39,848 bases of DNA from an uncultured Methylococcaceae bacterium (GTDB taxonomy: Bacteria; Pseudomonadota; Gammaproteobacteria; Methylococcales; Methylomonadaceae). Each line of letters opens with the position of its first letter. Within the stretch, counting starts at the first letter, position 1. Made by a program: the position numbers and the translations under genes. This document shows, piece after piece, positions 27,232 to 37,980 of the stretch. The stretch is from the NCBI GenBank assembly GCA_903945375.1, contig CAJAVP010000005.1:1-39848 (forward strand), given 5' to 3'. The notes beneath the pieces are model-generated. The model had not been told where the DNA came from. It searched no databases and was given only the letters and a program-made list of their open reading frames with translations.

Positions 27232-28803
27232 TTAACGAATTAAATCGTAGTTATAATCCGTTGTACCCATACCTCGGGTATCTTTATCCAACTGCTCAAG
27301 TACCGCGTTCACAATCGTGGTCAAGAGATAAATCCCACCTTCATAACCTAAGGTCGTCATTCTGTGTAAATGATGACGGTCGAAAATAGGGAAGCCGATA
27401 CGAATTAATGGCACCTCATCCGCTTCACTTTTGTACAAGGTATCGCGTTGAATAAATTTGGCGTATGAATTACCAATCATGAAGTCCGGTTTATTGGTAA
27501 ACATCAATGAGCGGAAATGCCATAAATCACGACCAATATGGATTTGCGTGTTTTTGCCATAAGGTGATTCGCTACAAATTTTTTCCATCGCTTTCAGCCA
27601 GCGTTTGTTGGCATGATTGCATAATACGTCTGAAGGCTCAGCACCCAATTCCAACAAGAATTTGGTCATACCCATGACAAAATCAGCATCGCCATACAGC
27701 GCAAACTTTTTACCGTGCAGCCAAGCGTGAGAGTCGGTCATCATGTCAACCAAACGTCCGCGCTCCAGTTCTAAGGAGGCTGGAATGGCTTTACCGGTCA
27801 GTTTGGAAATTTCCATCAAAAACGCATCCGTCCACTCTAAACCCATTGGGATATTGATTGCCGTAGCGGGTTGATGCCAGATGTTTTGCACAAACTTTTT
27901 GGTTTTTTCCAATTGCCAAGGTTGCAACAATAGGGTGTCAATAGCATTCGGCGCGTCTTTGACTTCTGCTTGCGTCGTGCCACCAGCATACATACGGAAT
28001 GTGCCATCCGCCGGTGTGTCCAACACTTCAGAGGGATCGCTTAATAAGGTGTAATCCACGCCCATTTCTTTCATCATACGATGCATGACGCGGAAATTGC
28101 CGAGATAGGTCTCAAAGCCAGGCACTAAATTGATTTTGCCATTAGAGCCAACCGCCTTGTCCGTCATGTGGTTGAGTGTGAAATACTTAATCATCCCTTC
28201 AAACATATTGTCCCAACCGGTCGTATGGCTGCCGACAAAACTGGGGGTATGTGCGAATGGGGTTGGAAATTCTTGCTCAATATGACCGGCTTTTTTGGCA
28301 TTATTGATAAAGGCGTTTAAGTCGTCACCAATAACTTCTGCCATACAGGTTGTAGAAACCGCAATCACTTCCGGTTGATACAGGGCTTTGGCATTTTCTA
28401 AACCGGCAAACATATTCTTTTGCCCCCCAAATACCGCAGCATCTTCCGTCATTGAATCAGACACGCACGCAATCGGCTCTTTAAAATGCCGGTTAAAATA
28501 CGTTCTAAAATACGCGACGCAACCTTGTGAGCCGTGGACATAAGGCATGGTTTTTTCAAAACCTAAGGCACACAGCACAGCACCTAACGGTTGACACGCT
28601 TTAGCTGGATTAACCGTTAAGGCTTCACGGTTGAAATTCAGTTCTTGATATTCTTTGGTGGTCGTCCATTGAAAAACCTCATCAATTTTTTCTTGCGGAT
28701 GACGTTCTTCGTAAGCTTCACGCTTGTTACTCAGATTGTCCTTGTATTCATCATTTCTAAATAAAGGATAGCTGGCTTGGATGTTATCGACTTCTTGGCT
28801 CAT
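27232..28803 (-). CDS. nifK: Nitrogenase molybdenum-iron protein beta chain
   Basis: The beta subunit of dinitrogenase (component I) shares the P-cluster with NifD. The 523-residue length is that of the Azotobacter protein, and P-cluster ligands are at the matching positions: Cys70 (NPAKACQPLG), Cys95 (HGSQGCVAYFR) and Cys153 (STTCMAEVIGDD). The N-terminal extension (about 60 residues) typical of the Azotobacter/Klebsiella type is present. GTAGGAG precedes the ATG. The 133-base gap to nifD contains a palindrome pair and, right before the ribosome site, the small hairpin CCACA-AATC-TGTGG (28820-28833). No frameshift or missing residue is seen. Confidence 0.99.
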   Translation of the reverse strand: MSQEVDNIQASYPLFRNDEYKDNLSNKREAYEERHPQEKIDEVFQWTTTKEYQELNFNREALTVNPAKACQPLGAVLCALGFEKTMPYVHGSQGCVAYFRTYFNRHFKEPIACVSDSMTEDAAVFGGQKNMFAGLENAKALYQPEVIAVSTTCMAEVIGDDLNAFINNAKKAGHIEQEFPTPFAHTPSFVGSHTTGWDNMFEGMIKYFTLNHMTDKAVGSNGKINLVPGFETYLGNFRVMHRMMKEMGVDYTLLSDPSEVLDTPADGTFRMYAGGTTQAEVKDAPNAIDTLLLQPWQLEKTKKFVQNIWHQPATAINIPMGLEWTDAFLMEISKLTGKAIPASLELERGRLVDMMTDSHAWLHGKKFALYGDADFVMGMTKFLLELGAEPSDVLCNHANKRWLKAMEKICSESPYGKNTQIHIGRDLWHFRSLMFTNKPDFMIGNSYAKFIQRDTLYKSEADEVPLIRIGFPIFDRHHLHRMTTLGYEGGIYLLTTIVNAVLEQLDKDTRGMGTTDYNYDLIR

Positions 28804-28850
28804 GGTAATCTCCTACGCGCCACAAATCTGTGGACGACGTTTTGAAGTAA

Positions 28851-28918
28851 GGTGGGCAAGATTGTTTTGCCCACCGTTGGGTCTTTGATCTGCGGTGGGC
28901 AAAACAGCGTTGCCCACC
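28851..28918. repeat. REPIN-like inverted palindrome pair between nifD and nifK
   Basis: Two 25-base palindromes, each with nine-pair arms GGTGGGCAA/TTGCCCACC (28851-28875 and 28894-28918), are in inverted orientation 18 bases apart. Reverse-complementing the second gives 22 of 25 identical positions, the differences being in the loop. This is the layout of paired REP sequences (REPIN/BIME). Confidence 0.8.
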
Positions 28919-28936
28919 TAACGATTTTTGCGTTGT

Positions 28937-30415
28937 TTAAGCCGCGATTTTTACGTCTTCGCTGCCTGCTTCCGTTTTCCACGGTGCTTTCACTTGTTTC
29001 CAGCACGGATTGTTCAAAGTCATGTCCATATCGCGGGCAAAAATGGCAAAACCATCGTAGCCATGATATGGGCCAGAATAATCCCATGAGTGCATTTGTC
29101 GGAACGGAATGCCCATTTTTTGGAAAATGTATTTTTCTTTGATGCCTGAACCGATAAGATCAGGTTGTACACGTTTGACAAACTCTTCAAACTCATAACC
29201 CGTCACATCGTCATACAACAAAGTCGCATTACCCATTTCTTTGATAGTACGGTCATAGTCATCATTGTGACCAAATTCATAACCGGTACCGACCACTTCC
29301 ATACCCAAATCTTCATACGCACCAATGACATGACGCGGACGTAAGCCACCGATGTACAACATAACGCGCTTACCTTCCAAGCGTGGTTTGTATTTGTCGA
29401 TAACCGCTTGATATTCCGCTTCATAACGTTTAATTACGCGCTCAGCGCCTTCTTTAATCGTGTCGTCAAAATGCGAAGCGATGCGACGCAGTGACTCAGC
29501 GATTTTGGTTGGGCCAAAGAAGTTGTACTCAATCCAAGGGATTTTGTATTTTTCTTCCATATGGCGAGCGATATAATTCATCGAACGATAGCAATGGATT
29601 AAATTTAATTTAACTTTTGGGGTGTTTTCAATTTCTGCCAACGTACCATCACCTGACCATTGTGCTACGACGCGTAAGCCCATTTCTTCCAACAATGTCC
29701 GAGATGCCCACGCATCACCACCAATGTTGTAATCACCGATAACCGCAACATCATAAGGCGTGGTTGGGAAACTTTCATCCCCATCACGATTGCCTAATAC
29801 CCAGTCACGAATAGCGTCATTAGCGATATGATGGCCTAGCGATTGAGATACGCCTCTAAAGCCTTCACAGCGAACGGGAATAACCGGTTTGTCGATTTCT
29901 TTGTTGCCTTTTTTAGCAACCGCTTCGATATCATCACCGATTAAACCAATTGGACACTCTGATTGAATACTAATGCCTTTATGAAGTGGAAAGAGTCCTT
30001 CGATTTCCGTGATAATTTTTGCTAATTTTTTATCACCACCAAAAACAATATCTTTTTCAGTGAAGTCAGACGTAAAGTTCATCGTACCAAAGGTATTCAC
30101 ACCCGTAGTACCGACATAATAATTACGGCGACCTGCACGTGAATATTGTCCACAACCCACTGGGCCGTGAGAAATATGAATCATGTCTTTAATAGGGCCC
30201 CAAACCACCCCTTTTGAACCAGCATACGCACAACCACGAATGGTCATCACGCCTGGCTGAGATTTACGGTTTGAGGTAATACATTTGTTGGATTTTTCCA
30301 GCGTTGGATCGTTGACAGCTAAATGTTTAGCGCGATCTTTTTTAGCTTGTTCAGGATAAATTTCTAATACTTCCTGAATCAACGCTTCGGTTTCTTCTTT
30401 TGTTAAAGCGGCCAT
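28937..30415 (-). CDS. nifD: Nitrogenase molybdenum-iron protein alpha chain
   Basis: The alpha subunit of dinitrogenase holds the FeMo-cofactor active site that reduces N2. The 492 residues carry all key positions with Azotobacter numbering: P-cluster Cys62, Cys88 and Cys154; FeMo-co ligands Cys275 ([10 protein letters not shown]) and His442 ([14 protein letters not shown]); and active-site His195 ([10 protein letters not shown]). This is a molybdenum, not vanadium or iron-only, enzyme by these features. AGGAG precedes the ATG. It lies 121 bases after nifH across a stem-loop. Confidence 0.99.
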   Translation of the reverse strand: MAALTKEETEALIQEVLEIYPEQAKKDRAKHLAVNDPTLEKSNKCITSNRKSQPGVMTIRGCAYAGSKGVVWGPIKDMIHISHGPVGCGQYSRAGRRNYYVGTTGVNTFGTMNFTSDFTEKDIVFGGDKKLAKIITEIEGLFPLHKGISIQSECPIGLIGDDIEAVAKKGNKEIDKPVIPVRCEGFRGVSQSLGHHIANDAIRDWVLGNRDGDESFPTTPYDVAVIGDYNIGGDAWASRTLLEEMGLRVVAQWSGDGTLAEIENTPKVKLNLIHCYRSMNYIARHMEEKYKIPWIEYNFFGPTKIAESLRRIASHFDDTIKEGAERVIKRYEAEYQAVIDKYKPRLEGKRVMLYIGGLRPRHVIGAYEDLGMEVVGTGYEFGHNDDYDRTIKEMGNATLLYDDVTGYEFEEFVKRVQPDLIGSGIKEKYIFQKMGIPFRQMHSWDYSGPYHGYDGFAIFARDMDMTLNNPCWKQVKAPWKTEAGSEDVKIAA

Positions 30416-30470
30416 GTGAATCTCCTACTGATGTCATGGGCAATCTCCCATAGACAGATTTGAGGATAGA

Positions 30471-30526
30471 AACCGCAGTATTGTCAGGTTTTACGTCTTA
30501 ATGTTTTGGCTGACCTTACTGCGGTT
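30471..30526 (-). repeat. Stem-loop in the nifH-nifD intercistronic RNA
   Basis: AACCGCAGTA (30471-30480) and TACTGCGGTT (30517-30526) form a perfect ten-pair outer stem, and inner GTCAG/CTGAC extends it after a two-base internal loop. It starts about ten bases after the nifH stop. No T-run follows in the sense direction. Similar hairpins in other diazotrophs stabilise the abundant nifH message. Confidence 0.7.
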
Positions 30527-30536
30527 AATAAAATTA

Positions 30537-31445
<909 letters not shown>

Positions 31446-31464
31446 TTAATGACAAGACAGATAA

Positions 31465-31480
31465 AGCAACCGCTATGCCA
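31465..31480 (-). promoter_or_regulatory. Sigma-54 -24/-12 promoter of nifH
   Basis: On the minus strand TGGCATAGCGGTTGCT fits the consensus TGGCAC-N5-TTGCW with one mismatch, with the essential GG and GC correctly spaced. Transcription would start near 31455, giving a leader of about 35 bases before the nifH ATG. Confidence 0.88.
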
Positions 31481-31496
31481 ACTTAAAATAAACAAA

Positions 31497-31509
31497 TAAC
31501 TAACTGATA
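31497..31509 (-). promoter_or_regulatory. IHF-binding site in nifH promoter
   Basis: On the minus strand TATCAGTTAGTTA is a complete match to WATCARNNNNTTR. It lies between the sigma-54 promoter and the NifA site in AT-rich DNA, where a bend would bring NifA to the polymerase. Confidence 0.6.
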
Positions 31510-31576
31510 TATAAAGAATATTATCTTTATTAGCACGATTCAGAGGCGTTAGCTTTCACACATTTTGTGTTGTGGG

Positions 31577-31592
31577 TGTAAGCTTGCTGACA
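31577..31592 (-). promoter_or_regulatory. NifA upstream activator sequence
   Basis: TGT-AAGCTTGCTG-ACA is a perfect TGT-N10-ACA NifA site, about 130 bases upstream of the predicted nifH transcription start, the usual distance. No second copy was found nearby. Control by NifA and hence by fixed nitrogen and oxygen is inferred. Confidence 0.8.
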
Positions 31593-32033
31593 TGGATTGA
31601 GGATGGATTGGTTGTTACTGCTGTTCAGATTAGGAGCGAGCATGCAATAACATGAACAACGGTGTGCGGCTAGAGTGCTTTTTTTCGCTTAAGGCGTCTG
31701 CTGCCGATGAGAATGGCTACCCGCTTAACACGGGACAATGTGAATAGGCTATGCGTATTGACTTGCAGGCAGAGTCTGCTCTCCTCATTTAGCAGGGGTA
31801 AAACAGATGCTTACTCACATCAGCTGAAATCGCTGTAAGCACTAACGATATTTGTAGTCAATCGGAGTAAAAAACATGCTTTTTACCCCCTAAAGATACG
31901 TTTAAAATAAAGGCTAAATAGTGTAAGCTCCAACATTAGCTTGAACTTGTTTGTACTCAAAAACAGATAAAAAAGATAATTATGCTCTACCAACTGTTTA
32001 GCATTTAATTTTTACCCTCTCACAAGATAAACT
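31593..32033. other. Gene-less region upstream of the hybrid kinase
   Basis: About 440 bases between the nifH control region and the divergent kinase gene. It contains the second REP-like copy and AT-rich DNA before 32034, but no protein-like frame, tRNA or clear sigma-70 promoter was recognised. Confidence 0.5.
31765..31790. repeat. REP-like palindromic element, copy B
   Basis: CTGCTCTCCTCATTT (31776-31790) is the exact reverse complement of 6352-6366. The adjacent GCAGGC...GTCTGC forms an imperfect version of the same hairpin. It lies in opposite orientation to copy A, between the nifH control region and the kinase gene. Confidence 0.55.
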
Positions 32034-35000
32034 ATGTACCGCAACAGCAAGCGTATTACGCCTTTACTCTCTCTACTCGTAGTTGGCGGCTTCACTGTAA
32101 CTTATTATTTGCAGCTACAAGCACAACAAACCGCTTTTCAAAAACAAAAAGACCGTTTTTTTTACCGCTCGCATGAAATTATTTCGCATATTCAGCAACA
32201 CGTCTCTATTTACGAAACGCATTTGTTGGGCATTAAAGGGCTTTTTATCGCTTCGAATGCCGTGAGTCGACAAGAGTTTCATGATTTCATCAGCTTGCCA
32301 CAATTACAACTTCATTATCCGGGTATCACTGCCGTAGGCTTTGCGCCCAAAGTGCCGATTGAGAAAACAAACGAGTATGTCCAACAACTGCACAAAGATG
32401 GCTTTGGCAATTTTCAAATAAAAACCGATGTTGAGCGCAATCTTTATGCGCCGGTGATTTATATAGAGCCTTATACAGGAATCAATTTGTCGACATTCGG
32501 TATCGATATGTATGCCAACCCTGTTTTTCGTACCAGCATGGAATACGCATGCGATTTTGATACAACAGTAATTTCTGGAAAAATAAACTTAGCACCGACA
32601 AGCCAACAACCGAGTCAAACCGGTTTTCAAATGTACACACCCATTTACCGTAACGGTTACCCCCATAACAGCCTCGTTGAACGCCGCACCAATCTAGTGG
32701 GCTGGGTTTTTGCTACATTGTCTATCAATAATTTCCTACGCGATGTTTTTGATGAGCAAACTAATGGCATCCAAATCGAAATTTTTGACGGCAGTGAAAC
32801 CATAGCTGCCAATCAACTCTTTCAGTATACCAATGACTCACCAACACAATCTCCCTCAGACAACGCGCATATCGTTAACCAAACCATTCATATTTTCGGT
32901 CAGCTCTGGACTATCCGCTTACAAGCCCTAGCTGATTTTGACGATGACATTGACTCGCAACCCGTGATGCTTATTCGCATCATTGGTATCAGCACAACCA
33001 GCTTATTGGCTGTATTATTTTGGCTAATGGGTAACGCGCGTAATAATGCCCTCGGATTGGCAAAAGCCATGACTCAAGAACTCCAGAAAAACGAAACCCG
33101 TTGGAAATTTGCTATCGAAGGCGCGGGTGATGGCATGTGGGATTGGGACATGACAACAAATAGTGTCTTTTGCTCGGATAGTTATAACGAATTACTCGGC
33201 CTAACCGGGGCAGAAGTCTATCGTACAGTAAGTGATTGGGAAAAACTCATCCATACAAATGATAAGCCCTCGGTAATCGCCGCATTACACGCTTACGTGG
33301 AAGGAAAATCGCCCGTTTACCGTTGTGAATATCGCATTCAGTGTAAAGACCAACAATGGAAATGGGTACTGGATCGTGGCACGGCGATCCATTTTTGCAA
33401 AAATGGCAAACCCTCACACCTCATCGGCACACTCAGCGACATCACTGAACGTAAAGAATTAGATCAACAACTTCGTGATAAGGATTTATTCAATATCAGC
33501 GTACTCGATTCCTTACAAGCACACATTGCCGTACTAGATGCTCAGGGCTTTATTATTTCCGTTAACCAAGCATGGCGTGAATTCGCTGCCGCCAATGGCG
33601 GTCAAGCCATTGATTTTATAGGCGTTAATTATTTTGCTATTTGCCGATCTGCCGAGGTATCGGAATACCATCAAGAAGCGTCCGAAATTTATAAAGCTAT
33701 TATTGATGTTTTACAAGGACAAAAAACCCATTTTAACTCGGAATATCCTTGCCAAACTCCCACTGAAACCCTATGGTTTCAGCTGAACATTACCCCCTTA
33801 CAGAGTGCGTTAGGCGGTGTTGTCATCAGTCATAAAAATATTACAGCCAGTAAACGCGCAGAACTGGAACAACAAGAATCAGAACAACGCTTCCGACGTC
33901 TCGCTGATGCCGCACCGGTGCTGATTTGGCTGGCCAATACCGACAAGCTTTGTATTTGGTTCAATCAAGTTTGGCTAGACTTTACCGGACAAACACAAGA
34001 GCATGAGCATGGCAACGGCTGGCTAGAGGGCGTACATCCTGAGGATTATCAACAGTGCTTAGACACGTATATTCAGTCTTTTGACCGCCGTGAGCCGTTC
34101 CAAATGGAATACCGCTTAAAACGTCACGATGGCGAATACCGTTGGCTGCTGGATACAGGCACTCCAATCTATCAACCCAATGGCGATTTTGCAGGCTATA
34201 TTGGCTCGTGTGTTGATATTTCTGATATACGTTATGCAAAACAACAAGTTGAACAAACAAATACCCTATTCCATTCCCTCTTACGGCAAATTCCTGGGGT
34301 GGTTTATCAATATCAGGTTTATCCGAATGGTCGTTCCTGTTTTCCCTTTGCCAGTGAAGCAATCTGGGATATTTACGAAGTAACCCCCGAACAAGTCCGC
34401 TTAGATGCATCACAGGTGCTGGCACGGATTCATCCCGCTGATTACTCAAAAGTCGTTGAGTCCATTCGCGTATCGATCGAGACTTTACAAGTTTGGCAAA
34501 TGGAATACCGTGTCGTGTTACCCGAAAAAGGTTTGCGCTGGCTCTCTGGTTTTGCAAGCCCTGAACAATTAGCTGATGGCAGCGTACTTTGGCATGGCTT
34601 TATTTCCGACATCACGGAACAAATCGCTATGAGACGTGAGGGGCAACAATCCAAAGAAATGCTCGGTACAATGCTATCTATGACAACAGACTTTGCGATT
34701 ATTGCAAGTGATGATCAAGGCTTGATTACTGTTTATAATCGCGGAGCTGAAAAACTTTATGGTTATAGTGCGGATGAAATGATTGGCAAACAAACCCCCG
34801 CTATACTCCACGATCTCGAAGAAATCAGTCAATGCGCCAAAGAGCTCACCTTACAACTAGGTCGTACGGTGCATGACTTTGAAGTTTTTGTTGAACTCGC
34901 CTCTCGGCCTATCAACCCCAGCCGAGAATGGACAATAATTCGCAAAGACGGCACTACACTGCAAATTTCATTAGTTATTACCGTGATTCGCAACGACAAA

Positions 35001-36599
35001 CAAGAAATAACGGGACTGGTCGGCATCGCCAACGACATCTCCCAACGCAAACAAGCGGAAGAAGAGCGTAATCGCTTGCTGAATATTATTGACGATGCCA
35101 CTGATTTTATCGGGCTAGGAACCTTGCAAGCCGAACCGCTGTATATCAATAATCACGGCTTAGCCATGACGGGACTTACCGGATCGGTCAATTTTTCAGA
35201 ATTAAACTTTAAGAATTTCCACCCACCAACGGCTCTCAAGCGCCTATTAGAAGAAATTATTCCAACGGTACTACAACAGGGGTCTTGGCAAGGCGAAAAT
35301 TTACTCTTGCACAAAGACGGTCATGAAATCCCTGTGGCTCAATCTATTTTGCTGCATCGCGATCGCGTAGGTGAGCCGCGCTTCCTCTCAACCATCATGC
35401 GTGACATCACGCTTGAAAAACAAACCCAAGAGGCTTTACAAAAAGCCAAACAAGCGGCGGAAGACTTAGCGCAATCCAAATCAGACTTTCTTGCCAAGAT
35501 GTCCCATGAAATCCGTACCCCCATGAATGCGATTATGGGGTTATCACAATTAGCCCTTAATCATGAGCTATCAGAGCAAATACAAGATTATTTGCAAAAG
35601 ATTTATTACTCTTCAACCAATTTACTGGATATTTTGAATGACATTCTGGATTTCTCGAAACTCGATGCCAAAAGTTTGACACTTAACCGCTACGATTTTA
35701 ATTTAGATGAGTTAATCCATAATCTCGAAGCCTTATTCACCCATACCACCGTTCAAAAAGGCATTGAATACCACAATGATATAGCGAACGATATTCCTAA
35801 GCATCTCAATGGTGACGCCCAACGTCTGCAACAAATTTTAGTCAACTTATTAGGGAATGCGATCAAGTTTACGGAACGTGGCTCGGTCACCTTGACGATT
35901 CGCCTGTTAAGCGTACAAGCACCACAGATTACTCTTTTATTTAGCGTTCGTGATACAGGAATTGGCATCTTGGCAGCTGACCAACAAAAACTGTTTCAAG
36001 CCTTCAGCCAAGTAGATAATTCAAACACACGCCAATTTGGTGGAACCGGTTTAGGGCTGGCGATTAGCCAACATTTACTGCAATTAATGGGTAGCGAATT
36101 TGTTTTGGAAAGCTCGCACGGTGTTGGCAGTACCTTTCAGTTTGAATTGACTTTGGGTATTGCCGCACCTATTGATAAACCTGCTAATCATAAGGCGTTC
36201 GTCGCTGATCCTTTGCTGCTACAAGGCAAACGGGTATTGGTTGCAGAAGACAATATGATTAATCAATTGGTCGTGAGAGAGTTTTTAAAATTATCAGGAT
36301 TCGTCGTTACGATCGTCAATAATGGACAAGAAGCCTTAAATCAATTGGCAAGCGACGAATTTGATGTGGTCTTGATGGATGCTCACATGCCAGTAATGGA
36401 TGGTTTTGAAGCCACCGCGTTAATCCGCAGTCAACCCCGTTTTGCCAATTTGCCTATCATCGCGCTTACCGCCGGTGTCACCCAAGATGAACGTGAGCAG
36501 TGTCTAAATTGCGGTATGAATGATTTTGTCGCCAAACCGATTGTACCTGAAACATTACTGGCAACATTAAGCCATTGGCTTAATATTGTTAGAACATAA
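32034..36599 (+). CDS. CHASE/multi-PAS hybrid sensor histidine kinase
   Basis: A 1521-residue membrane-anchored sensor. A membrane helix (9-27) is followed by a periplasmic CHASE domain (about 50-260, with PGITAVGFAPKVP) and a second helix (about 311-333). Six PAS/PAC units follow in the cytoplasm at about 350-475, 490-610, 620-735, 750-870, 880-1005 and 1015-1135. The HisKA domain has phospho-acceptor His1158 in SHEIRTPMNAIMG. The ATPase domain shows NLLGNAIKFTE, DTGIGI and GGTGLGLAI. A C-terminal receiver has Asp1449 in VLMDAHMPVMDGF. No Hpt domain is present, so phosphate must pass to a separate protein. The signal is unknown. It is divergent from nifH over 615 bases; a role in nif control is not indicated. 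Confidence 0.95.
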   Translation: MYRNSKRITPLLSLLVVGGFTVTYYLQLQAQQTAFQKQKDRFFYRSHEIISHIQQHVSIYETHLLGIKGLFIASNAVSRQEFHDFISLPQLQLHYPGITAVGFAPKVPIEKTNEYVQQLHKDGFGNFQIKTDVERNLYAPVIYIEPYTGINLSTFGIDMYANPVFRTSMEYACDFDTTVISGKINLAPTSQQPSQTGFQMYTPIYRNGYPHNSLVERRTNLVGWVFATLSINNFLRDVFDEQTNGIQIEIFDGSETIAANQLFQYTNDSPTQSPSDNAHIVNQTIHIFGQLWTIRLQALADFDDDIDSQPVMLIRIIGISTTSLLAVLFWLMGNARNNALGLAKAMTQELQKNETRWKFAIEGAGDGMWDWDMTTNSVFCSDSYNELLGLTGAEVYRTVSDWEKLIHTNDKPSVIAALHAYVEGKSPVYRCEYRIQCKDQQWKWVLDRGTAIHFCKNGKPSHLIGTLSDITERKELDQQLRDKDLFNISVLDSLQAHIAVLDAQGFIISVNQAWREFAAANGGQAIDFIGVNYFAICRSAEVSEYHQEASEIYKAIIDVLQGQKTHFNSEYPCQTPTETLWFQLNITPLQSALGGVVISHKNITASKRAELEQQESEQRFRRLADAAPVLIWLANTDKLCIWFNQVWLDFTGQTQEHEHGNGWLEGVHPEDYQQCLDTYIQSFDRREPFQMEYRLKRHDGEYRWLLDTGTPIYQPNGDFAGYIGSCVDISDIRYAKQQVEQTNTLFHSLLRQIPGVVYQYQVYPNGRSCFPFASEAIWDIYEVTPEQVRLDASQVLARIHPADYSKVVESIRVSIETLQVWQMEYRVVLPEKGLRWLSGFASPEQLADGSVLWHGFISDITEQIAMRREGQQSKEMLGTMLSMTTDFAIIASDDQGLITVYNRGAEKLYGYSADEMIGKQTPAILHDLEEISQCAKELTLQLGRTVHDFEVFVELASRPINPSREWTIIRKDGTTLQISLVITVIRNDKQEITGLVGIANDISQRKQAEEERNRLLNIIDDATDFIGLGTLQAEPLYINNHGLAMTGLTGSVNFSELNFKNFHPPTALKRLLEEIIPTVLQQGSWQGENLLLHKDGHEIPVAQSILLHRDRVGEPRFLSTIMRDITLEKQTQEALQKAKQAAEDLAQSKSDFLAKMSHEIRTPMNAIMGLSQLALNHELSEQIQDYLQKIYYSSTNLLDILNDILDFSKLDAKSLTLNRYDFNLDELIHNLEALFTHTTVQKGIEYHNDIANDIPKHLNGDAQRLQQILVNLLGNAIKFTERGSVTLTIRLLSVQAPQITLLFSVRDTGIGILAADQQKLFQAFSQVDNSNTRQFGGTGLGLAISQHLLQLMGSEFVLESSHGVGSTFQFELTLGIAAPIDKPANHKAFVADPLLLQGKRVLVAEDNMINQLVVREFLKLSGFVVTIVNNGQEALNQLASDEFDVVLMDAHMPVMDGFEATALIRSQPRFANLPIIALTAGVTQDEREQCLNCGMNDFVAKPIVPETLLATLSHWLNIVRT

Positions 36600-36861
36600 G
36601 TCCGCTAGATTCACGTTTCAGTATAGGATAAATGCTAAGGGAAGGAGACGGGCTATTAGCTGGCTATCGCCAGACATTCATAATTTTTTTTAAACTCTGA
36701 TCGGTTACCGCGTGTGTCACAAGTTTATCGACAAGCTCAGAAACATAAAATAGCGACGGTGAAAATCAAAACTTTTTGTTTGCTTTTTAGAACTTGCAGG
36801 ATTTAGGTTCAATGTCATAATGTTCTTTCAAAATTTCACTACTTGTTGACTATCATCATTA

Positions 36862-37980
36862 ATGACCGCCGTTACTCAATCATCTTTTCAAACGACTATC
36901 TTGGTTGTCGACGATACCCCAGAAAACATCACGGTAATTGGCGAACTGCTGAAACCGTTGTATTCGGTGCGTGTGAGTACCAACGGCAGGCGAGCATTGG
37001 ATTTTGCCGCTGCCATTCCTCGCCCAGACCTGATATTACTGGATGTGATGATGCCAGAGATGGATGGTTACGAAGTCTTGTGCAGGCTAAAAGAACTTCC
37101 GGAAACTCGTGATATACCGGTCATTTTTATTACTGCATTGGATGGCACAGAAGACGAATCGCACGGACTCGAGCTGGGTGCAGCAGATTACATCACCAAA
37201 CCCATACGGCCTACGGTCATGTTGGCTCGGGTTAGAGCCCAGCTAGAATTGAAGCAAGCACGCGACCGCTTATGCGATCAAAATGCTTGGCTGGAAACGG
37301 AAGTAGCGCGGCGTATGAGGCAAAATCAGCGGATTCAGGATGCCAGCATGCGTGCTCTTGCCAGTCTGGCTGAAACCCGTGACAACGAAACCGGAAATCA
37401 CATTTTACGTACCCAAGCCTATGTCAATATTCTGGCCAATGAATTGGCCAAGCAGCCTCATCATAATGATATTCTCACTCCCGCCATTATAGACAGTTAT
37501 ACCAAAGCCGCTCCGTTACACGACATCGGCAAAGTCGGGATACCCGATGAAATCCTCAATAAGCCCGGTCAATTTGAACCTGAAGAATGGATCATCATGC
37601 AAACCCACGCCCGTATTGGCTCAGATGCGATCTGGCGAGCGATTCAAAACGAGGAATATCAATCAGAGTTGGATTTTTTACGTATTGCTATGGAAATATC
37701 TCATTACCATCATGAAAAATGGGATGGCAGTGGCTATCCAGAAGGTTTAAAAGGCAACAGTATTCCGCTATCGGCACGCTTGATGGCGCTTGCCGATGTG
37801 TTTGATGCTTTGATCAGCAAACGTGTCTATAAATCTGCATTTACAGTCGATAAAGCCATCGAAATCATTATCGAGGGAAAAGGCAAGCATTTCGACCCGG
37901 AGATCGTAGAGGCATTTCTAGCCAGACTCGATGACTTTCGGATTATCGCCGCACGTTACCGGGAACAGGCGGTGGCGTGA
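36862..37980 (+). CDS. Response regulator with HD-GYP phosphodiesterase domain (RpfG-like)
   Basis: A 372-residue two-domain protein. The receiver domain (about 12-128) has Asp61 as phospho-acceptor in LILLDVMMPEMDGYEVL and the conserved Lys in DYITKPI. The HD-GYP domain (about 165-365) is canonical: TRDNETGNHILRTQAY, LHDIGKVGIPDEILNKPG and HHEKWDGSGYPEGLKG, so cyclic di-GMP hydrolysis is likely. A coiled segment (VRAQLELKQARDRLCDQNAW) links the two. It lies 262 bases after the hybrid kinase, which lacks an Hpt, and its last codons overlap the next gene by four bases. No good ribosome site precedes the ATG. Confidence 0.95.
   Translation: MTAVTQSSFQTTILVVDDTPENITVIGELLKPLYSVRVSTNGRRALDFAAAIPRPDLILLDVMMPEMDGYEVLCRLKELPETRDIPVIFITALDGTEDESHGLELGAADYITKPIRPTVMLARVRAQLELKQARDRLCDQNAWLETEVARRMRQNQRIQDASMRALASLAETRDNETGNHILRTQAYVNILANELAKQPHHNDILTPAIIDSYTKAAPLHDIGKVGIPDEILNKPGQFEPEEWIIMQTHARIGSDAIWRAIQNEEYQSELDFLRIAMEISHYHHEKWDGSGYPEGLKGNSIPLSARLMALADVFDALISKRVYKSAFTVDKAIEIIIEGKGKHFDPEIVEAFLARLDDFRIIAARYREQAVA

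Noticed and set aside
28800-29142. Frames across the nifD 3' end and the palindrome pair
   Set aside because: They are read through the palindromes and the antisense or shifted frame of nifD, with no protein-like conservation.
34129-34383. Open frames overlapping the kinase (also 33982-34557 minus, 7834-8166 and 8489-8740 plus within alaS)
   Set aside because: They lie in other frames of strongly supported genes, have no family features and lack good ribosome sites.
36600-36861. Terminator after the hybrid kinase (CTGGC-TATC-GCCAG near 36660)
   Set aside because: The stem has only five pairs and the T-run begins about ten bases later, so it was not listed as a feature.
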